Assembly: GCA_021464415.1 (NCBI GenBank)
Contig: CM038466.1
Location: 19,345,017-19,409,016, forward strand
Reading direction: 5' to 3'
From: Lonicera japonica
Taxonomy: Eukaryota; Streptophyta; Magnoliopsida; Dipsacales; Caprifoliaceae
DNA: 64,000 bases
Shown piece after piece: positions 24,232 through 36,998 of the stretch. A program made the position numbers and the translations under genes. Every line of letters begins with the position of its first letter. Position 1 is the stretch's first letter. Under the pieces are notes generated by a model. The model made no database searches, was not told where the DNA came from, and saw nothing but the letters and a program-made list of their open reading frames with translations.

Positions 24232-25436
24232 ATTAACAAAGGGTGTTTTTGTTTCTATCCACCATATTTTGCAATTAATTCACGATATTCAGTTAATCCG
24301 CATTACCTAATAAGTTAATCCACGAACGTGGATAGACTGACAAAAGAATATTATTAATTTAATTTTATAAATATCATTTCAATAGTAATTTAATGCCTAA
24401 ATATACACTAAATTAATAAGTACATCCTACTTTAAAATTTTAGATTATAATATTATTAAGTCTTTCTTGTTTCCAAACAATCCATATCCCCCCTCTCTAA
24501 AATCCGATGAGGAACAATCTCACTCTCTCTCTAAAATCTGACTGAGCTCCATCTCCCTCTCTATGTAAAATTCGACGAGTAACATTCGCCCTCTCTCTCT
24601 AAAATACGACCATTGCTCTCTCTTTAAAATCCGGCCGAGCTCCTTCAAAATCTCTTCCTCATTGTAACTCAACATGTTTCTCCATATTTAATCACTAGAA
24701 CAATTAAAAACTTTGAAATTAGATGTTAGATTCGAGTGGGTTTAATTCAAAATTGAATGTGCAAATAGCCTCTGGTTTTTTTATTTTTCTTGCCACATTA
24801 AATACACAAATGCACCTAACACTAATTGAGAATTTTAGTTTGCACCTGTAAACAATTTATGGACAAGAGAAAGCATACAAACTATATAAGTATAGGTGGT
24901 GAAAATCTAACATTTGAAACCAAAGTTTAGAGAGAAGGAGCTCGGCCGAGCTCATTCAAACGGTTTTAGGAAAATAGAGTATAGGTGGTGAATTATTCGA
25001 TAAACCAAATCCTTCAAAATCTCTTCCTCAACCTGCATTCAGCTTGATGATGAAGTTCGGTCGGATTTTATATATATATGAATGCTATATACACCTTCCC
25101 TTTTAATTTAGGGTTTGTATTTTTCTTCAAAAAAATACGTATTGATATTTTCAAATCAATCGATCCATGCGCAGCTGTAAACTCTAATCTTAAACCATTT
25201 AAAATTTTTTGAAAAGTTAATATGAAAGAAATTAAAAAATAATTATATTTGGATTAAGAATCTTAATTAAAATGGAATCTAAATTTATATAATTATAAAA
25301 TAATTTTAATTGGTAGATATACTTACAAATTTTAAAAAAAAAAAAATATTGTAAAACTTTGTACAAAATTTTTATGATTTAAGAGTGGATTAAGTGCAAC
25401 ATACGGTGCATAAAAATAAAATCACCCATTAACAAA
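24232..25436. mobile_element. Mutator-like nonautonomous element, copy 2, perfect 9-bp target duplication
   Basis: Element 24241-25427 (1187 bp) begins GGGTGTTTTTGTTTCTATCC and ends with the inverted form (GCATAAAAATAAAATCACCC). Perfect 9-bp repeats ATTAACAAA lie at 24232-24240 and 25428-25436. The interior contains several short motifs resembling CTCTCTCTAAAATCCGA (24490-24640) and no transposase. It matches copy 1 at 11359-12461 over both end regions. Confidence 0.85.
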
Positions 25437-25641
25437 CTAATAGCTCCGTTAATATTTTCATCTTTTGAACTAAAATACCATCATATTGTTAATTAGAGAT
25501 GAACCCCCATCTTAATTTCATGAGCCCTAATTCTAATTTCTTTTCTTTCTCTTTCTAAATACCAAAGCCAACAAAATTCTCTGTCTAAAATTAGTCCAGC
25601 AGCTAAATTCCGATGGCCTTCCAGCTCACTCCTACAGGGGT

Positions 25642-25642
<1 letters not shown>

Positions 25643-25691
<49 letters not shown>
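25643..25691. repeat. GA microsatellite
   Basis: About 24 uninterrupted GA dinucleotides. Both strands stay open through it, which creates spurious ORFs. Confidence 0.95.
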
Positions 25692-25693
<2 letters not shown>

Positions 25694-26044
25694 TTGCATC
25701 TGTAGAGAAATGGAGGAGGGAGAAGAACGAGTGAAAAACTTTGTTTTTATTGCACACTGATGTATCAGCCAAAAATGTTGTCATTCTTGGTGTGTGCGTG
25801 TGTGTGATTGGGTGAAAGTATAACTCAGGGATCAAATTGTAGTGAATTTAGAAAATATGAAGTCACTTTTTAAGATTCAATCTGTTGATTTAAGTTTTGA
25901 TTTTGCTATTTTGACGTCTAGTCGTTGTTTCTTGCAGGAATAGAGGGGATTAGACAGGGATTTGTATAGTTGATTTGGGCTAGAGAGAGAAAAAAGTGAG
26001 ATTTGTATAGATTTTAATGAAATTTGTTTGATTTATAGATAGAC

Positions 26045-26765
26045 TAAGGAGTATTCGTGCCATCCGGTACGATGAAATAAATAAAATTTGATAACAAAAT
26101 AAAAAATAATAGAGCGTGATGAATTTAAATTGACAAACATCACTCAATAATATATTTTGAACCCGTTATCTAGCATAGTCTAAAGTTTTAAACAACAAAA
26201 AGGTAGATTTAATATATCTTAATGCCGGAAAAAACTAAAAATAGACAATATTTGACCAACTTGTTTTAAATTTCTTAAAGAATCTTTTAATCATGTTTTT
26301 TTTTATCTTATTTTGATATCGGCAAAATATTTTTTTAACAAATTAAACTCAATGGCAGATGTGAAAATAATTCAACCATTTCGACAGACTATGATAATCA
26401 ATAATGTACGAACAAATAAAGTATTTCCTTAAATGTTACTCGATAATTTTTCCTGATTTTTCTTTTACATAACTTTGTAATCATGATGGATTTTGTTTAA
26501 TTGATTTTGATTAGTATATTTTAAATATTAAATCTTGAATTTTTATTTTAAGTTATGGTATTTTTAATGTAGACAAAATTATTTGTGTGTAAGAGTTTAT
26601 TGTGGGTATATTATTGGTGTGAATGTTTTAACTTTGATGTGTGTATAAAACTAGTCCAATGGTGTAGAACTAATGCCCACCATAATATGTGTATTTTTAA
26701 CCATTATATTCTTACAATTTTTGAATAAATTCTTGTTAAAGATGGTATTTTGGTTCTTGTGTAGG
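26045..26765 (-). mobile_element. Reversed, decayed Helitron related to the one at 57 kb
   Basis: Read on the minus strand, 26705-26580 matches the 5' region of the Helitron at 56984-58938 (shared words CACCATTGGA..AGTTTTATA, ACATCAAAGTTAAAACA and CACCAATAATATAC). The other end at 26050-26075 carries the inverted 3' hairpin (GTGCCATCCGGTACGA). The final CTAG is mutated (CTAAGG on the plus strand). Ends are approximate. Confidence 0.65.
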
Positions 26766-28038
26766 GAAGAAAGATGCTCAAGGGTTGAAGATGGAGGTAT
26801 TTAGGTTAACTTGTATAAAATTTAGATGGAGTTAGTAGTCCGTTAAAACTGGGAGTTAATCAAGTGATAATGAAAATAAGTGGAAACTCCTAATTATAGA
26901 TTAAGAATAGGGGTAACTAAATAAAGACTAAAACAAGGTTCAAACTATCCTTTGAAATTACCATTTAAACTTAAAGAATAAAGAAAAACTCAAACCAAAT
27001 GAACACTAAGCTTTCGTGAAATCAAAAGATAGAAAACGATAAGAAAAATAATATATTTGTGTAAGAAATTAAAAAATAAGTTGAAGATGTAGTGAGATGT
27101 TCCCTTACATTTTTAGTTTTTTTCATGGAAATTTTTTTTGGGGATGTTGGTGAAGAAAAAAAATTCACAAAACAAAATAAAAGAATGTGAAAGATATCTA
27201 GTAGTAAAAATGAGCATGAGATAAAAAGAGTAACAATATAAAACTCTGTACGTAAAAGTATTGAAATGTTCCCTAGTAGCGAGATACTCAAGCTAAAAAT
27301 GAGCATGAGATAAAAAGAGTTACGGTATAAAAGAATGTGAAAGATATCTAATAGTAAAGAATGTGAAAGATATCTAGTAGTGAGATGTTCCCTTACATAT
27401 TATCAATTATAAAACTTTGTATGTAAAAGTATTTTTATATTATTACAACCTCCTTTCACTCCGACTATCTCCACATGGCCACTTGTTTCATTTAGGCTTT
27501 CAAAGGTGAATGTTGTTCCCACCAATTACACAGACATACATATACATATATATATATATGCAACCGTCGATCAATATGTGAGGGGATCCATTACTCCCTT
27601 TGCATTCTATTCTATGACCCCATATATTTTTTTGAATGAAATAATTTGTATTGATAGTTTGTCCCTCTAGCAATGTTTGAGAATTCTTCTTCTTAGTTCG
27701 GTTAAATACCCAAAGCAGTTGCTCTAATAAATGCTGAGTAGTTATTATTGTAAGGGCTTGAACTTAACGCCGACATTATCTTATTGGATTGGATCGGCAC
27801 ATGACATAGAGCCCTCCACTTACAAAATTCAATTAAAAAAAAAAGAATTAAATATTACAAAATTCAACAAACGAACTTTAAAGCAGCCTCCTTAGAGTCC
27901 CACCAACGGGCTGGATACACTCCATGAATTAGCATTGAATTATTAATAGATACACTAATTTACAATTAATGAATTGAAAGTCAACAAATTTACAATTAGA
28001 CAATTTATACAACCACGCAGATATATGTACTTCGCGCT

Positions 28039-31000
28039 TCAAAAGCTTGTTTGATTCTCTTTAATCATTGTCATCTCTTTCTGTAGTTCCTCCTACAGAA
28101 GTACAAAATTTATGGCGTTACAAATAAATCAAGAAATCTTCCCGAGTGCCCAACAATAGTACAATGTAAAACCTTGATTAGTAACTCAGAAAATAAAAGG
28201 GCTTTTTTGAGTTGGGTACCTCTCATGATACGTAATTTGAGTTAGGAACCTAAACAGTAATAAATTCGAGTATGGTACCTATTTCATGATGCAGTCTTTC
28301 TTTCTGTTTCAAAGAACTATTTGGGCCAAAAACCTTAACTTGCATTCATCTCTAGATACACCATCACCATCCCCTAAGGGATTAATCAATTACTCCGAAC
28401 AGGATTCGAACCATGCCCACTCATGCGAGGCAGGGCAGTGATACCATCTGATCTAGAGATCAATGGTATATATTTTATTTTATTTATTATTTAGATATAA
28501 AAGTTGATCTTGATTTCAAGTTTGTTCAAGTGATACCATTTGATATCTAACATGAGTAGATCTGCTGCCAGAGCAGAAATAGCTCCTACAAAAGTAATAC
28601 TGCATCTTTAAACAACCATGCACAATCATACATTCACACTTGCGTTGCAAGATAAACCAAACTCTCATTCATAATTGTGTAGGTACCGGATTTTAATTTC
28701 GTATTAATGATAGGTACCAAACTCGAAAAAGCAAATTAAAAAATAAAAAATGTGCATCACCAGCCTTAAGTTCTTATTATCATTAAAACGAGGGAAATTA
28801 AGCTAAGCTCATTTACTTCTTTGCGAAGTTGAAAAGAAGTCAAAAGTTTTGTGTAGAAGGTTATAGGTTGAGAGGCATACCAGTTTGCATTTCAAATTAT
28901 AAATTGCCTTCTCTCTCTGATATGCAAAAAACTTCAATGACTGAGACAAAAAGAAAAGAAACAGAATCAACTCAATCCTTGTTAAATCTCCAGTGACATA
29001 ATAAATTGCTAATGAATATATAAAACCAAAATGGTGCAGGGAGAGAGAGAGAGAGTTTTACTTACTCCAATTCTCTGCATATCAAGTGACCTACGTAATG
29101 CGTCTTGCTTATTAAGAAGATTCTCAGGCACCAACTTTAAAGGGCGCCTGTAGTTTTTCCCACGGTACAATATTATAGCATGGCCTCCTTTTTTCAGCTT
29201 GTCTACGGAAACAAGTATCCCCCCACTCTCTGCTTCAAGAAGTTTTGCGGTATACATGATCCGAGAAAACACTCTCTGCATTGTGATCACTTTTACTATT
29301 TCTTTATGTTTCCAGTGTTGATGTAATCCTTCTATTACGCCATCAAATATCCCACGCCTTCCTGTACAGAAACATTAACTCAAAAATACACTGGGTCATG
29401 CTTTCCATGTGATTTTTGCAATTATATGTGAATTTACTAATTTAAAGATATCAAGAACGCACAAAACTCAAACCAAACAAGAGAAAGTTTTGATCACTGT
29501 TATCATGCAAAGGAACGATTAAATTGGATTGTAATTGAACGGTCAGGCAAAAGCTCTTTGCTTACCAAGCACCAAAAACCTATCCATCTTCAGACCAATT
29601 TTCTGGAAACATTCTCTCTCCTCGTGTGTTATCAGTTCGCGGTCCCCATCGTGCTCCTTTGGTCTCCATGAAGAATTCAACTTTGCCAACTCTCTCCCTG
29701 TCCTCTTTATCTTCTTTTTAAGCTGCAACATTCATTATTAATGTATCTTCAACTTTTCAACGCCATGATGCAAAAATGAAATAAGATAATGGCCATATCC
29801 ATACAATGAAAAGCTTGTTTTCTTGCTTTTTTATTTCCCTCTCCAGTCTGTACTTTTCAACTTCCATTTTAACTTCAGCTTCTCTATTTCCATTTTCGAG
29901 GCCCTCGCGTTCTGACTGAATGCCCTGGAATTCTGATAAAGTCCCACTTGTGCTAGTGCTCACTAATGGTTCAGCCAAATAAAATGTTTCAACTGTCTTA
30001 TACCGTGCAGACTCTTCCTCAAGTTGGCATATGCTAAGCTCCGTTTCCCTCTCTGCTACTAGGTTTGCAACATCGCAAGGAAGAAAGTCCTTTCCTCTGT
30101 AAAGTATTATATAAAACTTATTCCGCAATAATAGAACCCCTCCGGTGAGAAGCTGCACAAGTAGTGCTTCTGTAAGTTATCAATCAGAAGAAAAAGTAGT
30201 AGTAAAAGGAAAAAAAGAACACCAGTGTTGTAAAGATCAATGAAATTTGAAAAACAAAAAGTTCAACATCACATCCTTCAATAATATTTACTTTGACTAC
30301 TAATGAATATTACCGCCTTATGCCCAGATCATTATATGTATAGTAGCACACCCGTACCACACTGGAATGCTCTCAACCAAGTTCCAGTATGGACTTTCAA
30401 TGTTAGATGTTTCAGTGTGTCGCTCCTCTACTTGTTTTCCTGCCTCTGTACTCGCACTCACTCAACAAACTTTGACACTTAGATTTTTCACTCTTATTTC
30501 TTATCTTTTCAGAAATTTTAGTTACAATGTTGCACGGTATTACAAGAAGTAAGTTTATACTCCCTCCATCCCAAATTAAGAGTCCACTTCAATACAAGAT
30601 TCTAGAAGCTAACGAGATTTTTTCTGTTTTAGGGTTAGTAGTCAAACTTGCCTTGAGCTCATTTGCCATTTGCTCATTGTCTGTATTAGGAATCCCCAAC
30701 TTCACAGCAATCTTTGCTATATGACATTTCTCCCACAGCTTTAAGATTGCTGCAGCCAGACCTTGTAGTTTTCTGTTTCTCCCTTCAGAAGAAATAATGG
30801 GGGAACTTTTAATACAACCACATGCACGTACAAAAGCGTGAAGAAATGAAAAACATGTCCATGGAAAGTGTACTTGATTGCATGCACAAATTTCATGTGC
30901 ATCACTGGTAGACCATTATTTCTCAAATTATGAATTGGATTATGATGCTTTGCTAAAGCAGATTTTAACTATACTCTGTGGACAAACAAAATACCTATAC

Positions 31001-33366
31001 AGGAATCCAGTGAATCAAAGAGCCACTATCAAGAACATATGTTCATAATTTTTCTATATTTAATATACATTTTTAGCAATGTTTAAGTGTGGAAGTTCGC
31101 AAAGCAAAATAATCGTCTGTACTAAGACAAGGACGAATTTGCTAAAGTCAATACAAGTTTGAACAGAAAGCAAAGAACATGTATTACGCCATTATATGAT
31201 TGGAAAAAGTTAGATAAAGAAGGTTTGCAGGTGTAATGAATCTCATTCATTTTTAATGCAGTTGTTCGTCACGATCTGATGTCTCAAATCTAAATTTTCA
31301 ATAAGGTATTGTTGCACAAATAGTTCATAAATGAAGGTGTGCATTCTCTTATTAATATCAACTGGATGACGCACATTTATAGACACAGGTGCCATGTCAT
31401 CCAGGATTCAACACACCAATTTTCAACACGAAGAGGCCTGCACAAGGGATTATAGTGGTTTCTCTTTCTTCTTCTTTTCCATTTATTGCTACTTCTACTT
31501 TGGGAGGTGAGTTTAGGTGATTATAAAAGATAGGACGAGACCAAGCTTGGTTATGAATTTATAAAAGGAATCACGGAACTAAGGTCTTAAGCATCATTAG
31601 AAGTCCTACTATAGGCTGCTATTGAGTATCGACATAAAAGCGGAGTGAATACAAAAGAATCATCTTACCTTCAAATTAAGCTACTTTTGAAAAACGTATA
31701 AAATAATTCATCTTAACATCAATTAGCTCGGTCGATAAAGAAAGTACCAAGGACAAAATGAGTCGGTAATGGTTGAGCTAGATTCCTCAAGTGCGTCAGT
31801 TCCTCATCTGTCAGCTTATTAGATTTAGCATGGGGTGGGCAAAGCCTAAATGGTGCCTTGAATCCAGGAACCACTTCTGAAAGCAGGTCCGCATCTACAG
31901 GCAAAGGCTTATGCCTCCACCAATCAATGAATCGAGGTCCCAAACCATCCAATAATCTATCTGCTTCCCTCTCGAACAATGACCCATTTATGGCAACAGT
32001 AGTCTCCTCTTTCCTAAAAAGCATTTCATCTAAAGCACTTCCACTTGATTCCACCTTAGAAATTGAAAGGTTTTCTTTGTAAGTGGCATTCGGAACTAAA
32101 GTTTCCTTACCGGCATCTGAATCAGAGCGCTTTTTTGAAAAACATTTCGAACCTAACTTGTAATTGCATCCTCTATGAATAACAAGCTCGTCTTTCTTAC
32201 TCCATACAACTAACCCTCCGGTCTTAACCTGCAGAGAAGAAGGTATTAAATATGGTCTTCAACAGAGTTGCCCATACTCTAAATAACGTAACTTCCTTTT
32301 CATTTAGAAATCAAAATCCATAAATTGCTAATAAGGAAATAAGCTTGATTGAAACAGAAGAATGACGAATTAAAACATAAATGTGGCAACTCTTCTACCA
32401 ACCAATGCATAATCTCATAGACTTGATTATCAACTCGATTACCAACAATGCATAATCTCATACATGGAACATGACAATACAGTATGCATATAAAGCACAA
32501 CCAAGAACATGACATATAGAATTTGAACATGACAGATAGGGAAAAAGTAAGAGAAAGGAAGCAAACTCAACCTCAACAATTTCTCTTGCTCGGTCCATGT
32601 TCCGACACAAGGGGAGATCGAATTTGAGCATGGCAAGCTCATTGTTCTTCCAAATGAAATGAATCTGATCAACAACAGCCTGAGTCACCCCAGCTTTCTT
32701 AACCTTCACCCACTTCCTCATCTTTGCAGCCTCACCCCTTAACCTCTCAAGCAAATCCCCATCAAGACTCAATTCAGCTGCAGTCATAACCTTCTCTTTC
32801 TTTGTCCTCCTAAACACCACCCTCTCATCTTTCTCCCACGGCAATTTCCCTCCAAATTTCAAATTCCCCTCCTTCCCAAATTCTTCCAACGGAAAGTCAA
32901 ACTCAATGGGTTTATTGCTAGGGTCAAAGCTATTTAAATTATGGTTTTCAAGAAGTTTCTCAATGCCTTGAACTACCTTTTTCATGGTTCTTTTGCCCCT
33001 TCCACCACTGACCCTCTCAGTCAAGGATTGATTGGAAGAGGGTTGTTTATTGTTCAAGACTTGATTGGGTTCAACAAGAGTAATAGTAGGGCCCCTCATC
33101 CATGGAGCTGTGGGAGCTTTAAATGGGTAAAAATCTGGGTTTTTTGTAGATTGATTGTTCTTATCGTGGAGGGTGGATGTGGTGTTGGCAGTGTGAGGTT
33201 TAGAGGAGTGAATGGGTTTAGGGTTTTTGAGAGAAATGGGTGGGATTAGGGAAAGTGAAGATAAGGGGATGAAGGAGTCTGAAGAAGAAGAAAGGTGATG
33301 CGGGTTTGATAGAGGAGGAGGAGAGAGAAAGAGAGTTGCAGGAGACATGGCAAGCAGACGCAACAA
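28039..33366 (-). CDS. CRS1: CRS1-like plastid group II intron splicing factor with three CRM domains
   Basis: Eight exons, in transcription order 33366-32572, 32228-31748, 30782-30652, 30152-29805, 29722-29566, 29361-29066, 28940-28881 and 28092-28039: 774 codons (773 aa), one open frame. It starts with a Ser/Pro-rich transit-type leader, then APWMRGP, then [22 protein letters not shown]1 is at about residues 190-290 ([37 protein letters not shown]), CRM2 at about 395-500 ([39 protein letters not shown]) and CRM3 at about 600-720 ([46 protein letters not shown]). A helical tail follows. CRM domains bind RNA; CRS1 splices the atpF group IIA intron in chloroplasts. CRS1 is favoured over CFM2/CFM3 by length and the [10 protein letters not shown] block. 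Intron 3 has a GC donor. An ATG at 33348 is an alternative start. Confidence 0.87.
28201..28731. mobile_element. TIR element in the last intron of the CRS1-like gene
   Basis: The left end GCTTTTTTGAGTTGGGTACC is inverted at the right end (GGTACCAAACTCGAAAAAGC). Further in, TGATACGTAATTTGAGTTAG pairs imperfectly with the right arm. It lies entirely in intron 28093-28880. A tRNA-like sequence with box B GGTTCGAATCC on the minus strand (about 28340-28462) is nested inside. Confidence 0.75.
28340..28462 (-). mobile_element. tRNA-related SINE fragment
   Basis: On the minus strand: GATCTCTAGATCAGATGGTA, then GCATGAGTGGGCATGGTTCGAATCC, which contains the box B motif GGTTCGAATCC. It does not fold as an intact tRNA that I can draw, and the body continues past the tRNA-like part. 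No clear target duplication. Confidence 0.5.
30559..30600. mobile_element. Stowaway-like MITE end in intron 3 of the CRS1-like gene
   Basis: ACTCCCTCCATCCCAAATTA followed by AGAGTCCACTT matches the common terminal sequence of plant Stowaway elements, and the same words occur at 61697 and 63207. Only this end is visible. It lies about 50 bp from the GC donor of the same intron. Confidence 0.5.
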
Positions 33367-34227
33367 TTCTATCTGAGCTGGAGGAGGAAGAAGTTGCTCG
33401 TCACTGATACTGAGGATTGCCCAAATTATCCGCGCCGGGTTTTTAAACCCTCTAACCGATTTTGTTAAGGAATAGGGCGGTTTTTCTTATCGGTTGGGTT
33501 AGAATTTTTTAAAGTAAATCCGTTTAAGATTGGTTCTGGTTTGCTGTAAAATTATAATGTTCTTTTTTTCTTGAATACCATAAAATTAGATGGGGTGGGA
33601 GCACTTTTGACTTCGGCCGAACCCAAATCTTTTGCCATCCTCACTCATCATGCTTTGATCATCCTCTCTAATTTAATCTCCAATTACTAAATTTGAGAGC
33701 GAAAGTAAATATTATAAACTATATAATAAGTATTACAATTAAGAGATTTCAAATTTGAGTCTTATTTAAAAAAATTTTTTAATTATTTATAGTAAGACAC
33801 CTTCCATTTTCTTTATTAAAAAAAAAGTACCCCAATGTTTAAAAGTAACAATATCCTCCACAATCCACATTTAAATTAAATAATAATTAGGCAAAAACTT
33901 ATATAATAAGTGGCAATTGTTTTTTAATTCTAAAATTGTACAAGGAACAAAACATTGTCCGGTTGAAATTGCATAATTTTTTTGATGAATCGTACATTTG
34001 GCAATTGGCACTAGTTACTAATTAATTTTGATATAGTGAAAAAAAATGAGTTAAAATTTTAAAAGTATATAATACAATTTTTTTAAAATAATAGTATAGT
34101 TTGACAAAGAGATAATTATTTTTATAATATGGGTAGCAAAAAAAATCACGATTTTCATCTAACATGAGATATCAGCCACTCAATATTTAGGCTTGCTCTT
34201 CATTTTAGACCAACTCAAGGTTTCATG
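33367..34227. other. Promoter side of the CRS1-like gene and spacer
   Basis: AT-rich. The first 150 bp upstream of the CRS1-like ATG contain GC-richer sequence (GCGCCGGGTTTTTAAACCC) likely to be the leader and core promoter. No TATA box is obvious. Nothing else is supported before the retroelement cluster. Confidence 0.4.
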
Positions 34228-34239
34228 AAGATTTGTCAC

Positions 34240-34412
34240 TGTTACGAAATAGAACTTGAAGGAGAATTATGAATTGTACTGATATTCTTGATGATTACAA
34301 TGTACAATGAAGGAGGATATATATACTAGAGGAGCTAGACTACAATTAGGTAACATGCTACAATTAGGTAACCTAGTCAACCTAATTAAGGAATATATAA
34401 TATATTATAGCA
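34240..34412 (-). repeat. 3' LTR of Copia element
   Basis: 173 bp, TGTTACGAAATAG to TATAGCA on the plus strand. It differs from the other LTR (38993-39165) at about nine positions by eye, most of them transitions, so insertion is old but not ancient. CTACAATTAGGTAAC is repeated twice inside, separated by ATG. Confidence 0.93.
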
Positions 34413-34426
34413 CCCCCCTCAAACTC
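34413..34426 (-). promoter_or_regulatory. Polypurine tract of Copia element
   Basis: On the minus strand the sequence beside the 3' LTR reads TTTGAGGGGGG, a purine run in the position expected for plus-strand DNA priming. Confidence 0.8.
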
Positions 34427-34690
34427 AAGGTGGTAAGTGAGAGACCAGTTGGAGTTTGAAAATCAGAGTTTGGAAACAGCTAGGCTGGTGAGCTTTGGTG
34501 AAAAGATCTGCAGGCTGGTCATCAGAAGTTACGGACATAAGACGAATGTAAAGGCTGCGAATATGCTGGCGAATAAAATGACAATCAATCTCAATGTGTT
34601 TAGTTCGTTCATGAAAAACGTTATTGTGGCTGATTTGGATGGCACTGCGGTTGTCACAATAAAGAGTAATGTGAGAGTCTTGAGGAGCAC

Positions 34691-36737
34691 CTAGTTCATC
34701 GAGGAGTCGTCGAAGTCATATAAGTTCTTGTGAAGTATTAGCCAGGGCACGGTATTCAGCCTCAGTGCTTGATCGGGAAACAATAAACTGTTTCTTGCTA
34801 CGCCAAGTAAGAAGAGGGTCCCCAAGGAAGAAACAGTAACCAATAATAGACCGACGATCTGTAGGGTCACCAGCCCAATCTGCATCAGAGTAAGCTCATA
34901 ACACAAGAGATAATCTCGAAGAATAGTGAAGCCCGTAAAACATTGTCCCTTTGAGATAACGAAGGATGCGAAGGACAGCATCGAAGTGAGTAGAACATGG
35001 AGCAGACATAAATTGACTGACAACATGAACAGCATAAGAAATATCTGGGCGAGTGACAGTAAGGTAAACCAGACTGCCAACTAACTGTCGGTATAAAGTG
35101 CCATCAGAGAGAGGAATACCATCAAACGGAGTAAGTTTGACATTGGTGTCCAATGGAGTAGACGCAGTTTTACAATCAGTGAGGCCAGCACGAGCCAGAA
35201 CATCATATGAGTATTTCACCTGGGACAAACAGTAGCCCGTTGAGTCAGAAAGAACTTCAAGCCCTAAGAAGTAGTTAAGACGACTAAGATCTTTCATTTC
35301 AAAAAATTGACTGAAAGATTGTTTTAGATCCGAGATACCAAAAATATCATCCCCAATAATTATCATATCATCCACATAGAGGAGAAGAAGAATAGTTCCA
35401 GAATATGTCTTTCGAATAAAGAGGCCTGAGTCTGACGAACTGGAGGAATAATCAAGCTTTGTGATAGTAGAGCTAAACTTTGTGAACCAAGCTCAGGGAG
35501 CTTGCTTGAGTCCATATAGGACATGGCGAAATTTGCAAACTTGGGTGGACTGGTGCGACTAACCGGGAGGTGATTTTATATAGACTTCTTCTATGAGATC
35601 CCCATTAATAAAAGCATTCTTGACATTCATCTGAAAAAGATCTCATTTGCGAACGGCAGCAATAACAATAAAACTGCGAATAGACGTCATTCGAGCCACA
35701 GGAGTGAAAGTTTCTTCATAATCTAAACCATACTCCTAATTAAACCCCTTGGCTACGAGACGAGCTTTGTATCGGTCAATCGAACCGTCAGAACGTGTCT
35801 TGATTTTATACACCCATTTACACCCAACTGCAGATTTTTCAGGAAGAAGAGTCACAAGATCCCAGGTATACGCTTTATCTAAAGCTTATAACTATTCTAT
35901 CATAGCTTGCTGCCAAAGTAGATTAGTACTAGCTTCCTTGTAAGCTGAAGGTTCATAATGAGAAATCATGGTAGAATAACAGTGGCAATCACGAAAATGG
36001 CGAGAGAGCTCTTTTACCCTAGTGGACTGTCATTGTGGTTGAGGTATGATAGGATCAGCAGGCGAGACATCATTATTGGGAGGTACCGTATGTTGAAGCT
36101 CGTTGGAAAAAATGACATCAGATGAAGATGGTTTAGGAGATGTTGGACTAAGAGGTTGAGGTAGTGATGGTGTGTCTTCTGGTTCAGGTTTTGGTGGGAA
36201 TATGACAACTGGAGCCACTAGGTCAGGGGTGAAAAGGTCAAGAGACGAATGAGTAAAGAATGGAAGCGGAGATTCTTCAAGGACATAAAATTTGGATAAA
36301 GAAAAAAACATTTTATGTTCCCAAAAGACAACATAACGAGAAATCCTTAAACGTTTTGAGATAGGATCCCAACAACGACAGGCACGTAGTTCCAATTTAG
36401 AATGTTCATGAGGCTGGAGTAACACAAAACAAGCACAATCGAAGACTTGTAAGAAATTATAATCAGGAGAGGTACCATGAAGTCTTTCATATGGAGATTG
36501 ATGCTGAAGAAAATGAATAAAGATACGATTGATAGTGTAAACAGCAGTAAGTGCTGCTTCCCCCCAAAACCATTCAGGGCAACTACTAGAGATAAGAAGT
36601 GTGCGAACAGTATCAAGAATATGTTTTTGCTTGCGTTCAGCACGACCATTTTGCTGAGATGTACCTGGACAAGAATATTGAGAAACAATGCCATGTTCAT
36701 GGGAAAATTTAAGAAATGAGGTTTCCTTGTATTCCAT
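34691..36737 (-). pseudogene. Copia pol remnant: integrase core end, reverse transcriptase, RNase H
   Basis: On the minus strand: the end of the integrase core (36737-36350; PGTSQQNGRAERK, with the DDE-motif glutamate region recognisable), a Pro/Ser-rich linker (about 36240-36030), reverse transcriptase with several stops and frame breaks between about 36000 and 35380, then its intact C-terminal half with YVDDM and GDD at about 35375-35350 and LNYFLGLEV, and RNase H reaching about 34691. The reading is broken by stop codons and frame changes, so no functional polyprotein is made. Order integrase before reverse transcriptase defines Copia. Confidence 0.88.
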
Positions 36738-36998
36738 GACATTATTAGCTCAAAAAAAATTTATGGGACAAGAAAACTGAGTTTGAATCATGCGAGCACA
36801 ATTATAATAGATTTGGAGAAATTCAGAACGAGTTTTCATAAAATAGATCCAAGTAAAACGAGTATAATCATCCAAAAAGATAATAAAGCATTTTGAACCG
36901 CCGATGGTAGAATGTGAAGAGGGTCCCCAAACATCAGAGTGAATAAGATCAAATGGTACTGAAGAAATAGAATCATTTTTATTAAAACATAATGCAGG

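Noticed and set aside
27022..27306. 94-aa Phe/Ser/Ile-rich ORF
   Set aside because: Low-complexity translation of locally duplicated AT-rich DNA.
34437..34694. Plus-strand ORFs within the Copia region
   Set aside because: Antisense shadows of the RNase H and reverse transcriptase coding strand.
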